Part shown: in pieces, positions 49,265-60,069 of the stretch | Position numbering within the stretch: the first letter of the stretch is position 1 | How the letters are laid out: every line of letters begins with the position of its first letter | Assembly: GCA_040285825.1 (NCBI GenBank) | Contig: JAUPSS010000004.1 | Location: forward strand, 1,240,001-1,304,000 | Origin: Eukaryota sp. TZLM1-RC | Taxonomy: Eukaryota; Metamonada: BaSk clade | Reading direction: 5' to 3' | DNA length: 64,000 nucleotides | Program-made: the position numbers and the translations under genes | The notes under the pieces: generated by a model | Told to the model about the DNA's origin: nothing | The model's database searches: none | Seen by the model: the letters and a program-made list of their open reading frames with translations, nothing else

Positions 49265-50090
49265 ATCATTATTTATTGAACATGCACACTTAATTAAATT
49301 AATTCATAACTAATGGGACGAATATCATTGAACCAAGATTTCCTTTACAAAATCTTGATCTGCTCCCTGTCTAGCCAAAGCTTCTCTTATTCGATTGAAA
49401 AACCGAGGTAATCTATTAATAATGGCAAATTGAATCCGAGAGCGCCATAAAAAAATATCAAATCTTTTCATTGTTCTTTCTTGCACCATTTTTTGGAAGT
49501 CATTCAAAAAAGTTTCTGCTTCTACTGATAGCCTTCCGTTTATCGAAAATGGGAAATCAATAAAAACTAGTTGTGTATTTCTACCAACATTAGCTTCTTC
49601 GATATCTTTGTCATATTTTCTATGTTTTTCTTTTGCTTTAAATTCAAGAGCACTTACAGGATTAAGTTTTCTTCTGTGAACCAAAGTATCATTTGCAACA
49701 TTACATAAGACAAAGTCAACATAGTTTCAGAGTTCTCAATCCAATCACAACATTCATCACCTCTATCATCAAAGCCAAAATTATTTAATGACAGTTATTC
49801 TTTCAGCAGAGACTCTTTGACACACGAGATTCTTGCAATTCGTGTCATATTGAAAGGAATGTCTTTAACAGCATCATGTAATGAAGAACGAAAAGTTATC
49901 AATTTCGAACAATTCAGAGCATGTCGCAAAGTGAGCTGAGGTGAATTCGAACAAATACATTGTTCTTTTGATAATAATTGATTAATGGGGATATTCAAAT
50001 ATAATCTCATTTTTGTTACACATGCTTCATTAGTGGCACACAGTCCAAATCTTATAAATATCATTAATGAATAAGGCAATGGAAATCAAT
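49265..50090 (-). mobile_element. Family A RLE retroelement, 5'-truncated, beside tRNA-Glu
   Basis: Minus-strand frame 1 (50079-49795) starts at IRFGLCATNEACVTKMR and passes the knuckle (CICSN, RHALNC). Frame 2 (49684-49325) resumes at HRRKLNPVSALEFKAKEKHRKYD and runs to FVKEILVQ. A shift around 49730-49790 splits the RGD part (GDDRGDECCD-like). Unlike the partner at 1611-2085, the region between the blocks is present. The tail lies at 49270-49330. Confidence 0.8.
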
Positions 50091-50099
50091 TCAAAAATC

Positions 50100-50198
50100 G
50101 CGACCACCGGGAATCGAACCCGGGTTTGGACATTTGAAATGAATGATTATTTAGATTCATAGTGAAAACATCCCGTCCTCCCACTAGACCATGATCGC
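50100..50198 (-). tRNA. tRNA-Glu (TTC) with intron, second copy
   Basis: The reverse complement folds as at 1472-1571, with acceptor GCGATCA / TGGTCGC, anticodon TTC, an intron (CTATGAATCTAAATAATC and a few more bases) between positions 37 and 38, and a perfect T stem CCGGG / CCCGG. GATTTTTG directly follows the gene and is a good Pol III terminator. Its upstream 5' flank differs from the first copy, while the downstream flank is shared. Confidence 0.9.
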
Positions 50199-50204
50199 TC
50201 TGCC

Positions 50205-50531
50205 TTGAATGCCGTAATTCTACTTCACATTGATGAAATTATGAAGAGTACCAACTTATCATTTGCCGAACCTTCTTTCGGCTCGTCACCATTATGTCTT
50301 CATCCCATCATAACCTTTCCTGTCCTGAGATCAGTGCCTCTTGAAATCGGACTCAGCGATAAGATCGGCGAAGTGGCTTCCGTCTATGGTGCCTGTTGGT
50401 TTTCCCTTGATGTGGCCTTCAAGATGGCAACTATCACTGAAGAAGGGAAGAAGTTTTTCAAGAAAGATATTGTCCTCTTTTTTCCATCAACAATCCAGCC
50501 ATCCTCCGTGTTTTCGATATTGCTTTTTTGA
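50205..50531 (+). CDS. Hypothetical open frame (108 aa)
   Basis: The frame is less AT-rich than its surroundings. It includes SVYGACWFSLDVAFKMATIT and TEEGKKFFKKDIVLFFP. I do not recognise a domain, and another frame overlaps it from 50341. Possibly a remnant of a host gene. Confidence 0.25.
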   Translation: MNAVILLHIDEIMKSTNLSFAEPSFGSSPLCLHPIITFPVLRSVPLEIGLSDKIGEVASVYGACWFSLDVAFKMATITEEGKKFFKKDIVLFFPSTIQPSSVFSILLF

Positions 50532-50598
50532 TGATAATATGGGCATTGTCGTGGAACGCGCCTATTCCTCTCTTCCTACTCCTATTACTCTCACGTGA

Positions 50599-52390
50599 AA
50601 CCCTCCGGCTAGCCAAGGATTTATGATCTGCCATCAAGATGTTAACAAATGAACTATAAATCAAATCTGAGTCTGTTCTATAAAAGTGATAGAAAAAACT
50701 GGAAAGCTTAGGTAAATCAGATTCAATTACATCAAAAATTGCTTTCCCTTCACAGAATTAAAAGCATTTTTGAAGTCAAGATTAAAAATAAAATTATTGT
50801 TTATCGAAATAATATTAATTTATTAATTTAGTTATTGTTTTTTGTATTTAAAAACGTTTCTCTTTTTCTTGACTCAAATCCTCATAAATTTTGACTCTTA
50901 CAGCTCAATTTTGAAAAAATTAAATTTTTTTGTAACTTCATTTTTTTTTAACTTGGGATTGAATTCATTTGTCAAGAAGGGTTTTTGACCATAATTTGCT
51001 AATAAACTCAATTGATGAATTATTTGGTCACTATTTTGTCTACTTGGTTCATTTAGATCTCGATTAATAAGTTGTTGATTAATTATTTATTCAAACAAAT
51101 GAAAACTTAGGAAAACTGAAAGTTGATTCAACCACACAGAATCGCATCTCGCTACAATAATGGTGTCATGAGGTTTGTTCACAAAATTTGAGAAATTTCA
51201 GTTAGATGGTCCAGATGATTGCCTTACAGATTGCCAGCAGCTACATCTACATCTTACTTATTTTGTCTTCATTGCTGATGAACAAATAGAGGTGAAACGA
51301 AACAATAGTAATTTGTTACGAATAACACTTGTTGAGTTTGGTATATTCCCCTTTTAAAATTATGGTGATGGTGTTGTAGAATACATTTATGCACACGGCT
51401 GAGGACACGGCTGTAGGATCTTTGTCAATTATGTGAAGCAAGTGAGTCAAAAAATATTTATTGTTGTTGCAGATAGTTGGCTTATGTGCACGGGTTTCCA
51501 TAAACTAATAATTACAGATGTTTATAGAGAGAGTTAAAAAATCAATATAAATAAAACAATAACTAAATTTAAATTACTGATCACGTGATACAACACGTGA
51601 TACTTTCCAAAGCCAGAAGTTGGCAGTTAGCACTAGCTAACAAGATTGTGTTAGATTTTGCTTGTAAAAGGAATTTATTGTTAATTTGAGCATACTGAAA
51701 TACAATCTGTTGAAAATGTTATTGAGCTTGTTAAAGAAATTGAAACGTATATTTTATACCTACATAGCATCCTAACATATACGAAAGAATTGGCAAACAA
51801 CCAGGGACCATCAATGCAGCTTTGGAAACCTTTATCATTGCCTTGATAGGACAATTCCAATCGACACTTATGTTCCAATTATTGATTTTACGAAAGAAAC
51901 ATAATGATTCAATGATTCTTGTAAAACTTTTGATCTTAACTGCATTTATTTTGGTCGTAGATATTGTGCAAAAGATTAAGTAGTGTCATTGACATAATCA
52001 AAAATTAAACTGTCTTGAGACATTTGTTTGGATTAAGTAAAAGCACGATGTTTTTGCAGAAAATTGATGCTTCAGAGGTAATTTTATTCAAAACACTTGA
52101 GGAACAAGAATTGAGGCATCATCCATATATCCTACTATTTTCAACACAGAATTACCCTTGTTAAATTGACCTATTTGTCAATTGCTTAACAGAATTTAGG
52201 CAATCTTTTTATTTCTGCTTTAACAATAATTCAATGATCACAGCTTTGATTAGAATTATGTCATTAAAAGAAAATAAAGATTAAAAAAAAGAAAGAAATT
52301 TGATTAGACTATATGAAAGCATTACCAAATGGCAACTATCCAATAAGTTATCACTGATATTCAGCGAAAAATAATGGTGACTTTTGGAGT
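50599..52390. other. Low-gene region, no supported gene
   Basis: AT-rich. Two points only: a TCACGTGAT palindrome repeated twice within 23 bp (51582-51604) and a short shared string GAAATTTCAGTTAGATG (51190). A weak open frame around 51776-51980 has no motif. Confidence 0.35.
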
Positions 52391-52419
52391 ATTTTAAAAT
52401 TTGAAAGTCAATATTTTTT

Positions 52420-52612
52420 GAACTGTATTTTTATTGAACCAAAATTCTGTCCAATATTCAATATCCTCCAAACAAGCATTACAATTACTGAACCTTCTGA
52501 CAGCATTTCTTTCATAATCTACACCAATAGCTAAAAGAGCTGTAGAAATTATTGTTGGAATAGACTTGAAATTGCAAAAACCAATTCTGTTCAACCACAT
52601 AATGGATTTTCT
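52420..52612 (-). mobile_element. Family C' RLE fragment
   Basis: MWLNRIGFCNFKSIPTIIS...CLEDIEYW on the minus strand, the last 60 codons of C' with substitutions. Confidence 0.7.
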
Positions 52613-52639
52613 TTATATGATTATAGATTTTTATTTTCA

Positions 52640-53365
52640 ACGCTAACAAAACAACTAAACAAAAAACTAGAACCCAATATCCTCAATACACGCATCAACA
52701 TCATCAAATCTCTGAAGCGCACGATTTTTATACTATTCATAATTGTAACAGTGCTTTGGTCAGCATTTCTGGAAATTCTTTAAGAATACTAAAAACAATT
52801 CTATTGTGCCAGAAATTGAAATTCGATTCCTTTCCTGCTCTTTCTTTTATTAAACTTCTGAAACTTTCGAGAAATTTAATGCCCGATATTCCAATGTTAC
52901 CAAAAATAGAAACAGTAAATGGAACCAGCTGATACTGTACATGCTCAACACATCCTAGCTGAGACAAGGGCTCCTTGTACTTTATGATTTTGCTCTTTTC
53001 AGCAAAGCAGAGCGGAGTTTCATCTTTTTTTTTTTCAAAATCAATTGCTTATTCTTTACAAACATCAACAGTGACAACATCAACAACTTTGGTGATACTA
53101 TCAGACACAGGGGTAATTAAATCAGCACGGCGTTTCCCAAAAGTATTTTCATCTTCATTTTCAGGTGACATTCTACGCACAAGTGGTTCAACAAAAGCTT
53201 CAATGTGATGACTTTTGCACATTGCGTATAGTTGGTTTTTAACAGCATCGTGAACAACTGAGCGATATGTAATATTAAATTTGCAATTAAATGAATGATT
53301 AAGATTGATAAGCTGACCGCAACGACAAGTCAAATCAATTGGCACACTGCATGGCCAAAGAAAAA
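52640..53365 (-). mobile_element. Family C RLE retroelement, longer copy, frameshifted
   Basis: The first minus-strand frame (53345-53049) has the knuckle LTCRCGQ...NHSFNC, YRSVVHDAVKNQLYAMCKS, and RRADLITPV, then VVDVVTVDV. The motif is RAD here, while most copies have RGD. The next frame (52967-52737) continues VEHVQYQLVPF to ALLQL. Stops follow. The tail (GTTAGCGTTGAAAATAAA) matches array unit 3. Confidence 0.8.
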
Positions 53366-53435
53366 CACCTCATTCTTAAGCTAGTCATTTAATTTTCAAG
53401 TTCAAAATTTTGTGGTTATTTACACGGAACAAGTG

Positions 53436-53507
53436 TCCCTGATGGCGTAATTGGTAGCGCGTTCGACTTTTAATCGAACGACTCTGGGTTCGAGTCCCAG
53501 TCAGGGA
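53436..53507 (+). tRNA. tRNA-Lys (TTT), no intron
   Basis: Acceptor TCCCTGA / TCAGGGA, D arm GCGT...GCGC, anticodon stem TTCGA / TCGAA with loop CTTTTAA placing TTT at 34-36, and T arm CTGGG-TTCGAGT-CCCAG. All stems pair perfectly. TTTTT at 53512-53516 is a Pol III terminator. It lies between retroelement fragments. Confidence 0.93.
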
Positions 53508-53639
53508 GCTGTTTTTGTAGTCCTCTCTTTATTTTGTTATTTTGTGTTAGGTGTTTTGAATCTTGTAGCGGGAATGAAAGTTTCATAACTATAGATAATG
53601 AACCAACCGAAAATTCTACAGATTTCTTTGGAAAAATAA

Positions 53640-54130
53640 AATTGTGTTTTCTATATTCCAGGGGATGTTGAAGATGGTTTCTGACGCTTTGCTTTCTCCT
53701 CGATCTCACTATGAGAGAATTACATCTAGCGTTTTTGTTTTGGGAGAGATGGATTACTTGGATGTTGATTTAGGTGTTTTCTTATAATTAAATTCAATTA
53801 CAACAAACTTTTAAAGCCAAATGAACTGACACTTGTTATTCTTTTTATCAAAATTTCATTAATTCAGATTTCAATAATCCTCATTTTGCTGGCGAAAAAT
53901 ACAAAAGTTTTGAATACGGCAAATGGATTTTCTCCGTCGTGCAAAATTTTCATGCCCAGTGTAATACCTTTTCCTTTTTTGTCTTTGCTCGGATCATCAT
54001 TGGAATCCCTTGAAAATTTCAATGTAGTTGTTAAGGAAAGTACTGAAAGAATTTTCAATCGTGTTTACTGGCAAAACAGGACTGACTTTTCAATTCATAA
54101 GGAATGGTGAAGTAAATTTCTCTTTCAATT
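53640..54130 (+). mobile_element. RLE retroelement terminal relics
   Basis: 53645-53790 repeats the VFYIPGDVEDGF-type relic seen at 33090, and 53890-54110 has a broken family F end: FPFLSLLGSSLESLENF, ERIFNRVYWQNRTDFSI. Stops and shifts throughout. Confidence 0.6.
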
Positions 54131-54369
54131 TCTTCTTTTGGGATAATTTCTGAATTTTGCAGTATTATTTATTTCGATCTAGAAGATGCAGGTTTTAAGG
54201 TTTTGAAGCTTTAGTTGTGTATTGGATTGTTCTATTTCTATTATTTGCTTCAAAAATAAAAAATAAAAAATTTGCTTTTAAAACAATCGAATTGAAATTC
54301 TTCTATATTTCAACTCACAATCATACCAAAATAAACTTATCACTAATAGAGCGAAATTTCAAACCTTTT

Positions 54370-54791
54370 ATTGGTATAGCAAGGCAGCTGAAACTGGTGA
54401 TGAATATGCTATGTGTAATTTAGGAAATTGTTTTAGGGATGGTGGACGTGTTCATTAAGACCTTCAACAAGCTATTTATTGTTTCAAAAAAGCTGCTGAT
54501 GCTGGCCATGCTGGTGCTATGAATGCTTTAGGTGACTGATGCAATGACGGTATTGGTGTCGAACAAGACTATTCACAAGCAGTGTTCTTTTTCCAAAAAG
54601 CTGCTGAATTGTGTAATGAGGTTGGATTGTACAATTTAGGTGATTGTTATGAACACGGTAGAGGTGTACCTAAAGACCTTCCCCAAGTTATTAAATGGTA
54701 CGAAAAGGCTAAACATTTTGGCGATGAAGATGCTGATCTAAGAATAGATCGTTGTAAGGAACTATTGGCCAGTTTCGATTGCTCTGTTTAG
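54370..54791 (+). pseudogene. Sel1-repeat gene fragment
   Basis: Repeats read YWYSKAAETGDEYAMCNLG, AIYCFKKAADAGHAGAMNALG, AVFFFQKAAELCNEVGLYNLG and VIKWYEKAKHFGDEDA, so at least four Sel1 units. Stops at about 54458 and 54537 break the first two. It resembles the C-terminus of the RCC1-LRR-Sel1 gene, with GDCYEHGRGVPKD in both. Confidence 0.75.
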
Positions 54792-55032
54792 AATTTGCAA
54801 GTTTCTTGCTCATTATTGATCACACAAAATACTTCAAAAATAAATATTGCTAATATAATACTTTTAACAAGTCGTTGACCAACAATAATTTGATAGGTGT
54901 GTTTCATGGTGCCATGATAAAACAACCCGCACCACCAGACATTGTAATATTTTCTTTTCAGCGAAAATGACAATTACGGATAGGATTTTTAGAAAATGTC
55001 AGTAGATTAGTAAATTATGCAAAACAAATTTA

Positions 55033-55486
55033 TCACATTTTAGCAGCTGTTCCCATTCTATTTGATACAGTGTAAACATTTGTTAATATTTCATTTGGAA
55101 ATGGTTGTCCAGTCACATACCAAAAATGCATCATAGTAATACCATCACAAGTTACATAATGTTTATCATGCATTACTTTTTTAGAAGGAAGTGTTCTCAT
55201 AAAAAGAATCCAAAACATTGCAATTGTTAAATCACATTTCTGAATTTGAAATTCTGGATTTTTCTGGATACATAAAATCTGGTAGAAGTTTTTTAAAATG
55301 ATATGTGTACTAGCAATAATTCCTCCATTGTTTATAAATTTTTGTTGTGGACTTAATCCATATAGATGTCCATCTCGTTTTATTTTTTTTAATTGTTCTT
55401 TTAATGATAATTTTTCAAAATCATCTAAAAGTAATGAGTATTCCAATTTCAAAAAAAAAATAAAATCATTTTTATCAAATTTTAAC
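55033..55486 (-). CDS. Hypothetical ORF truncated by retroelement insertion
   Basis: A minus-strand frame of up to about 150 aa ends at 55033 (GTAAKM then stop). Its upstream end runs into family A sequence at about 55487. Blocks such as IIASTHIILKNFYQILCI and DKHYVTCDGITMMHFWYV show no match I know. Might be a retroelement part or a host remnant. Confidence 0.3.
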
Positions 55487-57098
55487 AATTTACTTAAATG
55501 TGTTTTGTTATCGAATTCTCCAGTTTCCACAATAGTTGATGGTATTGAAATTCAAGCCAAATTATATTCAATTGATGCTATTCGTCATTTGGGTTCGTTT
55601 TTAGGAAATAATGATGAAATTACCAAAAAATTGTTTGAAAAGTTGAATTTAATTTCTGACAAAATTGACCGAATGATGAATTTAGATATAAAAAAACACA
55701 TCAAATTTACCATTATAAGACTGTGTTTTAGTTCCAATTTTAATCATATATTTGGATCTACAAATCATCTCGTCACTAGACCTTTGGCTCAAAAGTTTAA
55801 TGAGTTACGTGCAAAAGTTCTGTCTCAATTACTGGGATGTAAAATGTTTCAAATCCCAGATCATGCTTACCTTAGTCCACATTATGGCGGTTTAGGAAGG
55901 ACGAAGGCTTCTATTCTTACCTCGTGTGCTTTTGTTGGTGGATGCAGAAATGCAATCTTTGAGTTTTCCGAAAGATTTGCAGATTGGGAAGATTTATTGA
56001 TGACAACGCAAAGTTCCACTGTTTTTGCATTAAATGAAGAAATTTCAAAAATTGATGTAGAAAAATGGGGTCGATGTTTTCCCCAATCATTCAATGGCAA
56101 TATTCCAGAAAAAAATGTTTTAAATTTGAAGTACACTCTTCGAACATTACAGAAACGATTGACTGGAATGTATGAAAAAGATCTTTATAATAATATATGC
56201 AGCTCGGCTGTTTTAAATCAAGATCTTCACTCATTGTTATTGGAAAAGGGTGTTTGTGAAAGCAAGTCATCAGATTCTTCACTTTTTGTAACCATTCTAC
56301 CACGAAGATTTGGATTGTGTGCACCTAATGAAGCATTTGTAACAAAAATGAGATTATATTTGAACATCCCCATTAATCAATTATTATCAAAAGAAAAATG
56401 TATTTGTTCGAATTCACCTCAACTCACTTTGCGCCATGCTCTAAATTGCTCTAAATTGATAACTTATCGTTCTTCATCACATGATGCTGTTAGAGACACT
56501 GTTTTCAATATGGCACAAACTGCAAGGATATCGTGTATCAAAGAGCCCCTGCTGAAGGAAACACTTTCTCTGAATAATTTTGGTTCTGATGATAGAGGTG
56601 ATGTATACTGTGATTGCATTGATAATTCTGAAGCTATTGTTGACTTTGTCTCATGTAATGTTGCAAATGATACTTTGGTTCACAGAAGAAAACTTAATCC
56701 TGTGGCTGCTCTGGATTTTAAAGCAAAAGAGAAACATAGAAAATATGATAAAGATATTGAAGAGGCTAATGTCGATAGAAATGCACAGCTGGTTTTTATT
56801 GCTTTCCCATTTTCGATAAATGGAAGATTATCAGTTAAAGCAGAAACTTTTTTGAATGACTTTCAAAAAATGGTGCAAGAAAAAACAATGAAAAGATTTG
56901 ATATTTTTATTATGGCGTTCACGGATTCAATTTGCCATTATTAATAGATTACCTCGGTTTTGCAATCGAATAAGAGAAGCTTTAGCTAGACAGGAAGCAG
57001 ATCAAGATTTGTAGAGGAAATCTTGGTTTAATGATATTCGTCCCATTAGTTATGAATTAATTTAATTAAGTGTGCAAATTCAATAAATACAATGTAGA
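55487..57098 (+). mobile_element. Family A RLE retroelement, longest copy
   Basis: The continuous frame from about 55500 to 56944 includes part of RT after the palm (LGSFLGNND, PLVTRPLA, LSPHYGGLGR), a linker, RFGLCAPNEAFVTKMR, the knuckle CICSN...LRHALNC, the endonuclease DDRGDVYCD...IVDFVSC (D), KEKHRKYD (K-x2-K-Y), and a C-terminal LVFIAFPFSINGRL block. The YMDD region is deleted at the left end. A shift at about 56910 loses the last 40 residues, although IREALARQ is still visible downstream. The tail ends TTCAATAAATACAATG. RLE-bearing LINEs nick DNA at a target and prime from it. Confidence 0.85.
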
Positions 57099-57652
57099 AT
57101 GTGTTCAAAGTTTTTTAAATTTAACCGAAAACAATGATGAATTTGAAAAATGAATTATTATTTTTAGAAGTGAATTTCAAAAATTTTATTTCAGAAAAAA
57201 TATTAAATACTTCTTATAATAACATTGTTTCATTAAAAACATTTATGAATAATATGATTATTTGAATCTATTAAAAAATAAATTTGAAAACACTGACGAA
57301 CCAATTTAAGATGGTTATTTAGAAAGTGACTTTTGAAATCTTTTTAATATTGAAAAGTTACATCTTTTATTTTCCAAACGAAATTTTACTCTACTATTTG
57401 AGTATTTATTTATAAAAAAATTTAAGAGATGAAATAATTCATATGGAAGTAAATACTGAATATGGATATCAAGGTTTAACATTTCCAGATTTTTCAGAAT
57501 ATAAAAATTTTAAATCTTTAAAATTATATAGAGGTTAATCTATAATTAAACTATAGTTTAAATGTACCAACTTTAACATCTCTTTCATTATCTTCAATAT
57601 GGGATGTTGTAACTTTTAAATCTTTAAAATCTTTAGTATCTTTAAAATACTT

Positions 57653-58277
57653 ATTTATTTATTTATTTTCTACGAAGAATCAAATAAAAACAAAACAAAC
57701 TAAAACACATAAGAAACTAAATTCTCCACGCCAACTCTTGATGAATCCTTATAAAGTTTGGACATCATTAAACTCAAGTACTTGGGAACACTTCTGTACA
57801 AAGCGAAAATGATACGATTCTTCCATAAATTCTCTGCAAAATTCTTACCACTTGAACGACACAAATTACCAAAATCATTGATGAAATTCAAGGCAGACTG
57901 TCCAATGTTGCCAAAAATCGAAAAGGCAAAATGAATAAACGAAAACTTCGAGTAAAGGTTCTTATTTAAATCATTTAATATCTCAGTATATTTATCTCTC
58001 TTACGATCTTCAGCCTTGTTTAAATGACCATTAGTACTCAGTAAAACATCATCGCGATAAACAAAAGCAAAGGGATCAACTGTAGTGAAATCAACAACAA
58101 CTTGAGAGGAATCCACAAAAGGAGCAATTAAATCACCTCGACGTGTATTAAACAGATTATCATCACTATAATGCTTCAGCAACGGTTCTACTTTGCAACT
58201 AAAATTGTAACACTTGAACATCTCATATGTCACATCACGAACGGCATTATGAAGAACTGACCTATATTGGAGAAATT
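57653..58277 (-). mobile_element. Family B RLE retroelement, 14-bp TSD
   Basis: Exact TCTTTAAAATACTT lies at 57639-57652 and 58278-58291. The 205-aa minus-strand frame (its real element part from about 58277 to 57700) holds QYRSVLHNAVRDVTYEM, RRGDLIAPF, VVVDFTTVDPF, RKRDKYTEI and the end LVSYVF. The 3' end carries AATAAATAAATAAAT-type repeats. No stop interrupts this copy, unlike 45305-46118. Confidence 0.9.
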
Positions 58278-58399
58278 TCTTTAAAATACTTGTTATATAA
58301 TTCAAAAAATATAGCAAGAATACTTAAATATTTACCACTCACTAATTCAGAAACTTTGGGATATTTGGAAAATTAAAGAAAAACATTTTAATGATTGAG

Positions 58400-58467
58400 G
58401 TTTAATGATAGTCGTCCCATTAGTTATGATTTAATTTAATCAAGTGTGCAAATTCAATAAATACGAT
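58400..58467 (+). mobile_element. Family A 3' tail only, 68 bp, with 9-bp TSD
   Basis: Between exact ATGATTGAG repeats (58391-58399 and 58468-58476) lies only the family A end: TTTAATGATAGTCGTCCC then TTCAATAAATACGAT. This is the second tail-only insertion in the window, in a different family from 4448-4502. Confidence 0.85.
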
Positions 58468-58787
58468 ATGATTGAGATTTAATACATTTAAAACAGTGTA
58501 CTAAATTAAAAACTCTTAAAATTAATGACTTGAATCAAGATAGATTAAAACGTGTTATAACCATTCCATATATTCCATTAAATGTAAATCGAATTATTAA
58601 ATAAAAATCGACATCTCCAACATTTGGAGATTATTAAAAGTTTGTGATTAACATTTCTAATAAATTTTTTTAAAAAAATATTTTTATCTAACAATAATTT
58701 TACTATTGGGAAACATATTCTCGAGAGTTTATTTTATTTCCAATTTGTTTTGGATGTGGTGGGAACCAATGATCAAGTTGAAGTGTA

Positions 58788-59940
58788 TTAAATTAAAATA
58801 TAACAATCATAAAAATACATCAATTTAATATAATCAATGTGATTAATATTAGTTAAAGTAATAAAAGCATCACTTATTAATTTTTTCAATGATTTAATAT
58901 AAGGAATTTCATAATTAATATATGTTTTGTTTATAATTTTTAAACATTCCAATTTTGGACAGTTTGATAAACTATCAGGTAAATGTGTACCATCAATTGT
59001 TAAATATTTCAAATTTGCCAACGTATGAACATAATCCAATAGTTTAACACGATTATTCACTAATATACGATTTTCAATTGAATACATTAACACATCAGGT
59101 AAAACTCTTCCACTAAGTTCAAGTGTTTTTAATTTTGGCAAATTCCCACATTCAACATTAATCTTTCCATATATTTTAAGATAATTTAATTTTGTAAACT
59201 TAGATAAATTAATATTAATGACATATTGACCATTTACAGACTCATTTAAAGTTAATCTTGTTAAATATTCAGGATTTATGTAATTAAGATTGACATATTT
59301 TTCATCCAAAAATTGGAATTGTTAATTCTTCTAATTGAATATTTTTTAAATATGACAAATTCAAATAAACAAAATTATCAGAGGGAATGTACAAACATTT
59401 TAATGAAACAAATCCTTCAAGAGAATATAGTCATTGAAAATAATCATTGTATTCATCAACAAACATTTTATATATTATTGGTTTCAACTTACAGTTTGGA
59501 AAATCTTCATTATAAATGATAAAAATTACCCACTTCACTAGTGAAGTTAGTGCTTAAACATGATGAAATTGAGGTCACTGATTTGAGTTTTTATAAGAGA
59601 CCTTGCTGTGCTTTCTTTAGAAAAAGATTATGTTCATGTCGGTATCTTGAAAGGCTATACACCTTTACCTCAATCCATTGTTAGATTGGAAATAGAATTC
59701 GAATGCACTGTCATTATAAATGACATTTAATTGTATCATATTCAAATCAAAAATATTTGATAATATTGTTTGCAATTCTTCAAACAAAATACCAATATAA
59801 AGTACATTATTTGTGTTTTCAAACTTCTTTTTTGAGAAATCTTTACAATTATATTTTTCAATAAAATCCATAAATTTAATGGGAATATGTGTTTGTGTTT
59901 TATTCAATATTTTATTAAGAATCAAATATTTTATGTCCAT
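58788..59940 (-). pseudogene. LRR-protein gene (FNIP/LRR-like), split
   Basis: The minus-strand N-terminus (59940-59700) reads MDIKYLILNKILNKTQTHIP and IKFMDFIEKYNCKDF, a conserved start also partly seen near 60860. After a gap with foreign sequence (59523-59690), LRR-like coding continues (NLSYLKNIQLEELTIPIFG near 59330) and then, in another frame, 59309-58788 (LPKLKTLELSGRVLPD, LANLKYLTIDGTHLPDSL, CPKLECLKI). Such LRRs are protein-binding. The shift and insertion suggest a dead gene. Confidence 0.65.
59523..59690 (+). pseudogene. Fragment of the RCC1-LRR family lying inside an LRR gene
   Basis: LPTSLVKLVLKHDEIEVTDLSFY then PQSIVRLE-like on the plus strand matches the LRR part of the RCC1 family. 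The surrounding LRR gene is on the minus strand and of a different family. No duplication was seen at the edges. Confidence 0.55.
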
Positions 59941-60069
59941 TTTGAAAAAAGAAAATCATTTTTATCCAGCAATATTTTTAACATTGGGAAATGCATTAAT
60001 AAATATTTCTTTAATAATTACCGCTTTAGAATAATTCAATTCAAATAATTTAAATTTCAAATGATTTTT
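59941..60069. other. Short AT-rich spacer between LRR genes
   Basis: Upstream flank of the LRR gene at 59940. No feature seen. Confidence 0.3.

Larger units (their letters stand above)
57116..58720 (+). pseudogene. LRR-protein gene broken by two retroelement insertions
   Basis: Plus-strand pieces include GLTFPDFSEYKNFKSLKLYRG, SLKSLVSLKYL at the left of the family B insertion, and NIARILKYLPLTNSETLG just right of it. The family B element (57653-58277) and a family A tail (58400-58467) each have target duplications, so the empty gene can be followed across both. In-frame stops show it was already decaying or decayed since. Confidence 0.6.

Noticed and set aside
55298-55486. N-terminal extension of the family A frame
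   Set aside because: This part is antisense to another open frame and shows no RT motif. Family A sequence begins at about 55487, so the real coding part starts there.
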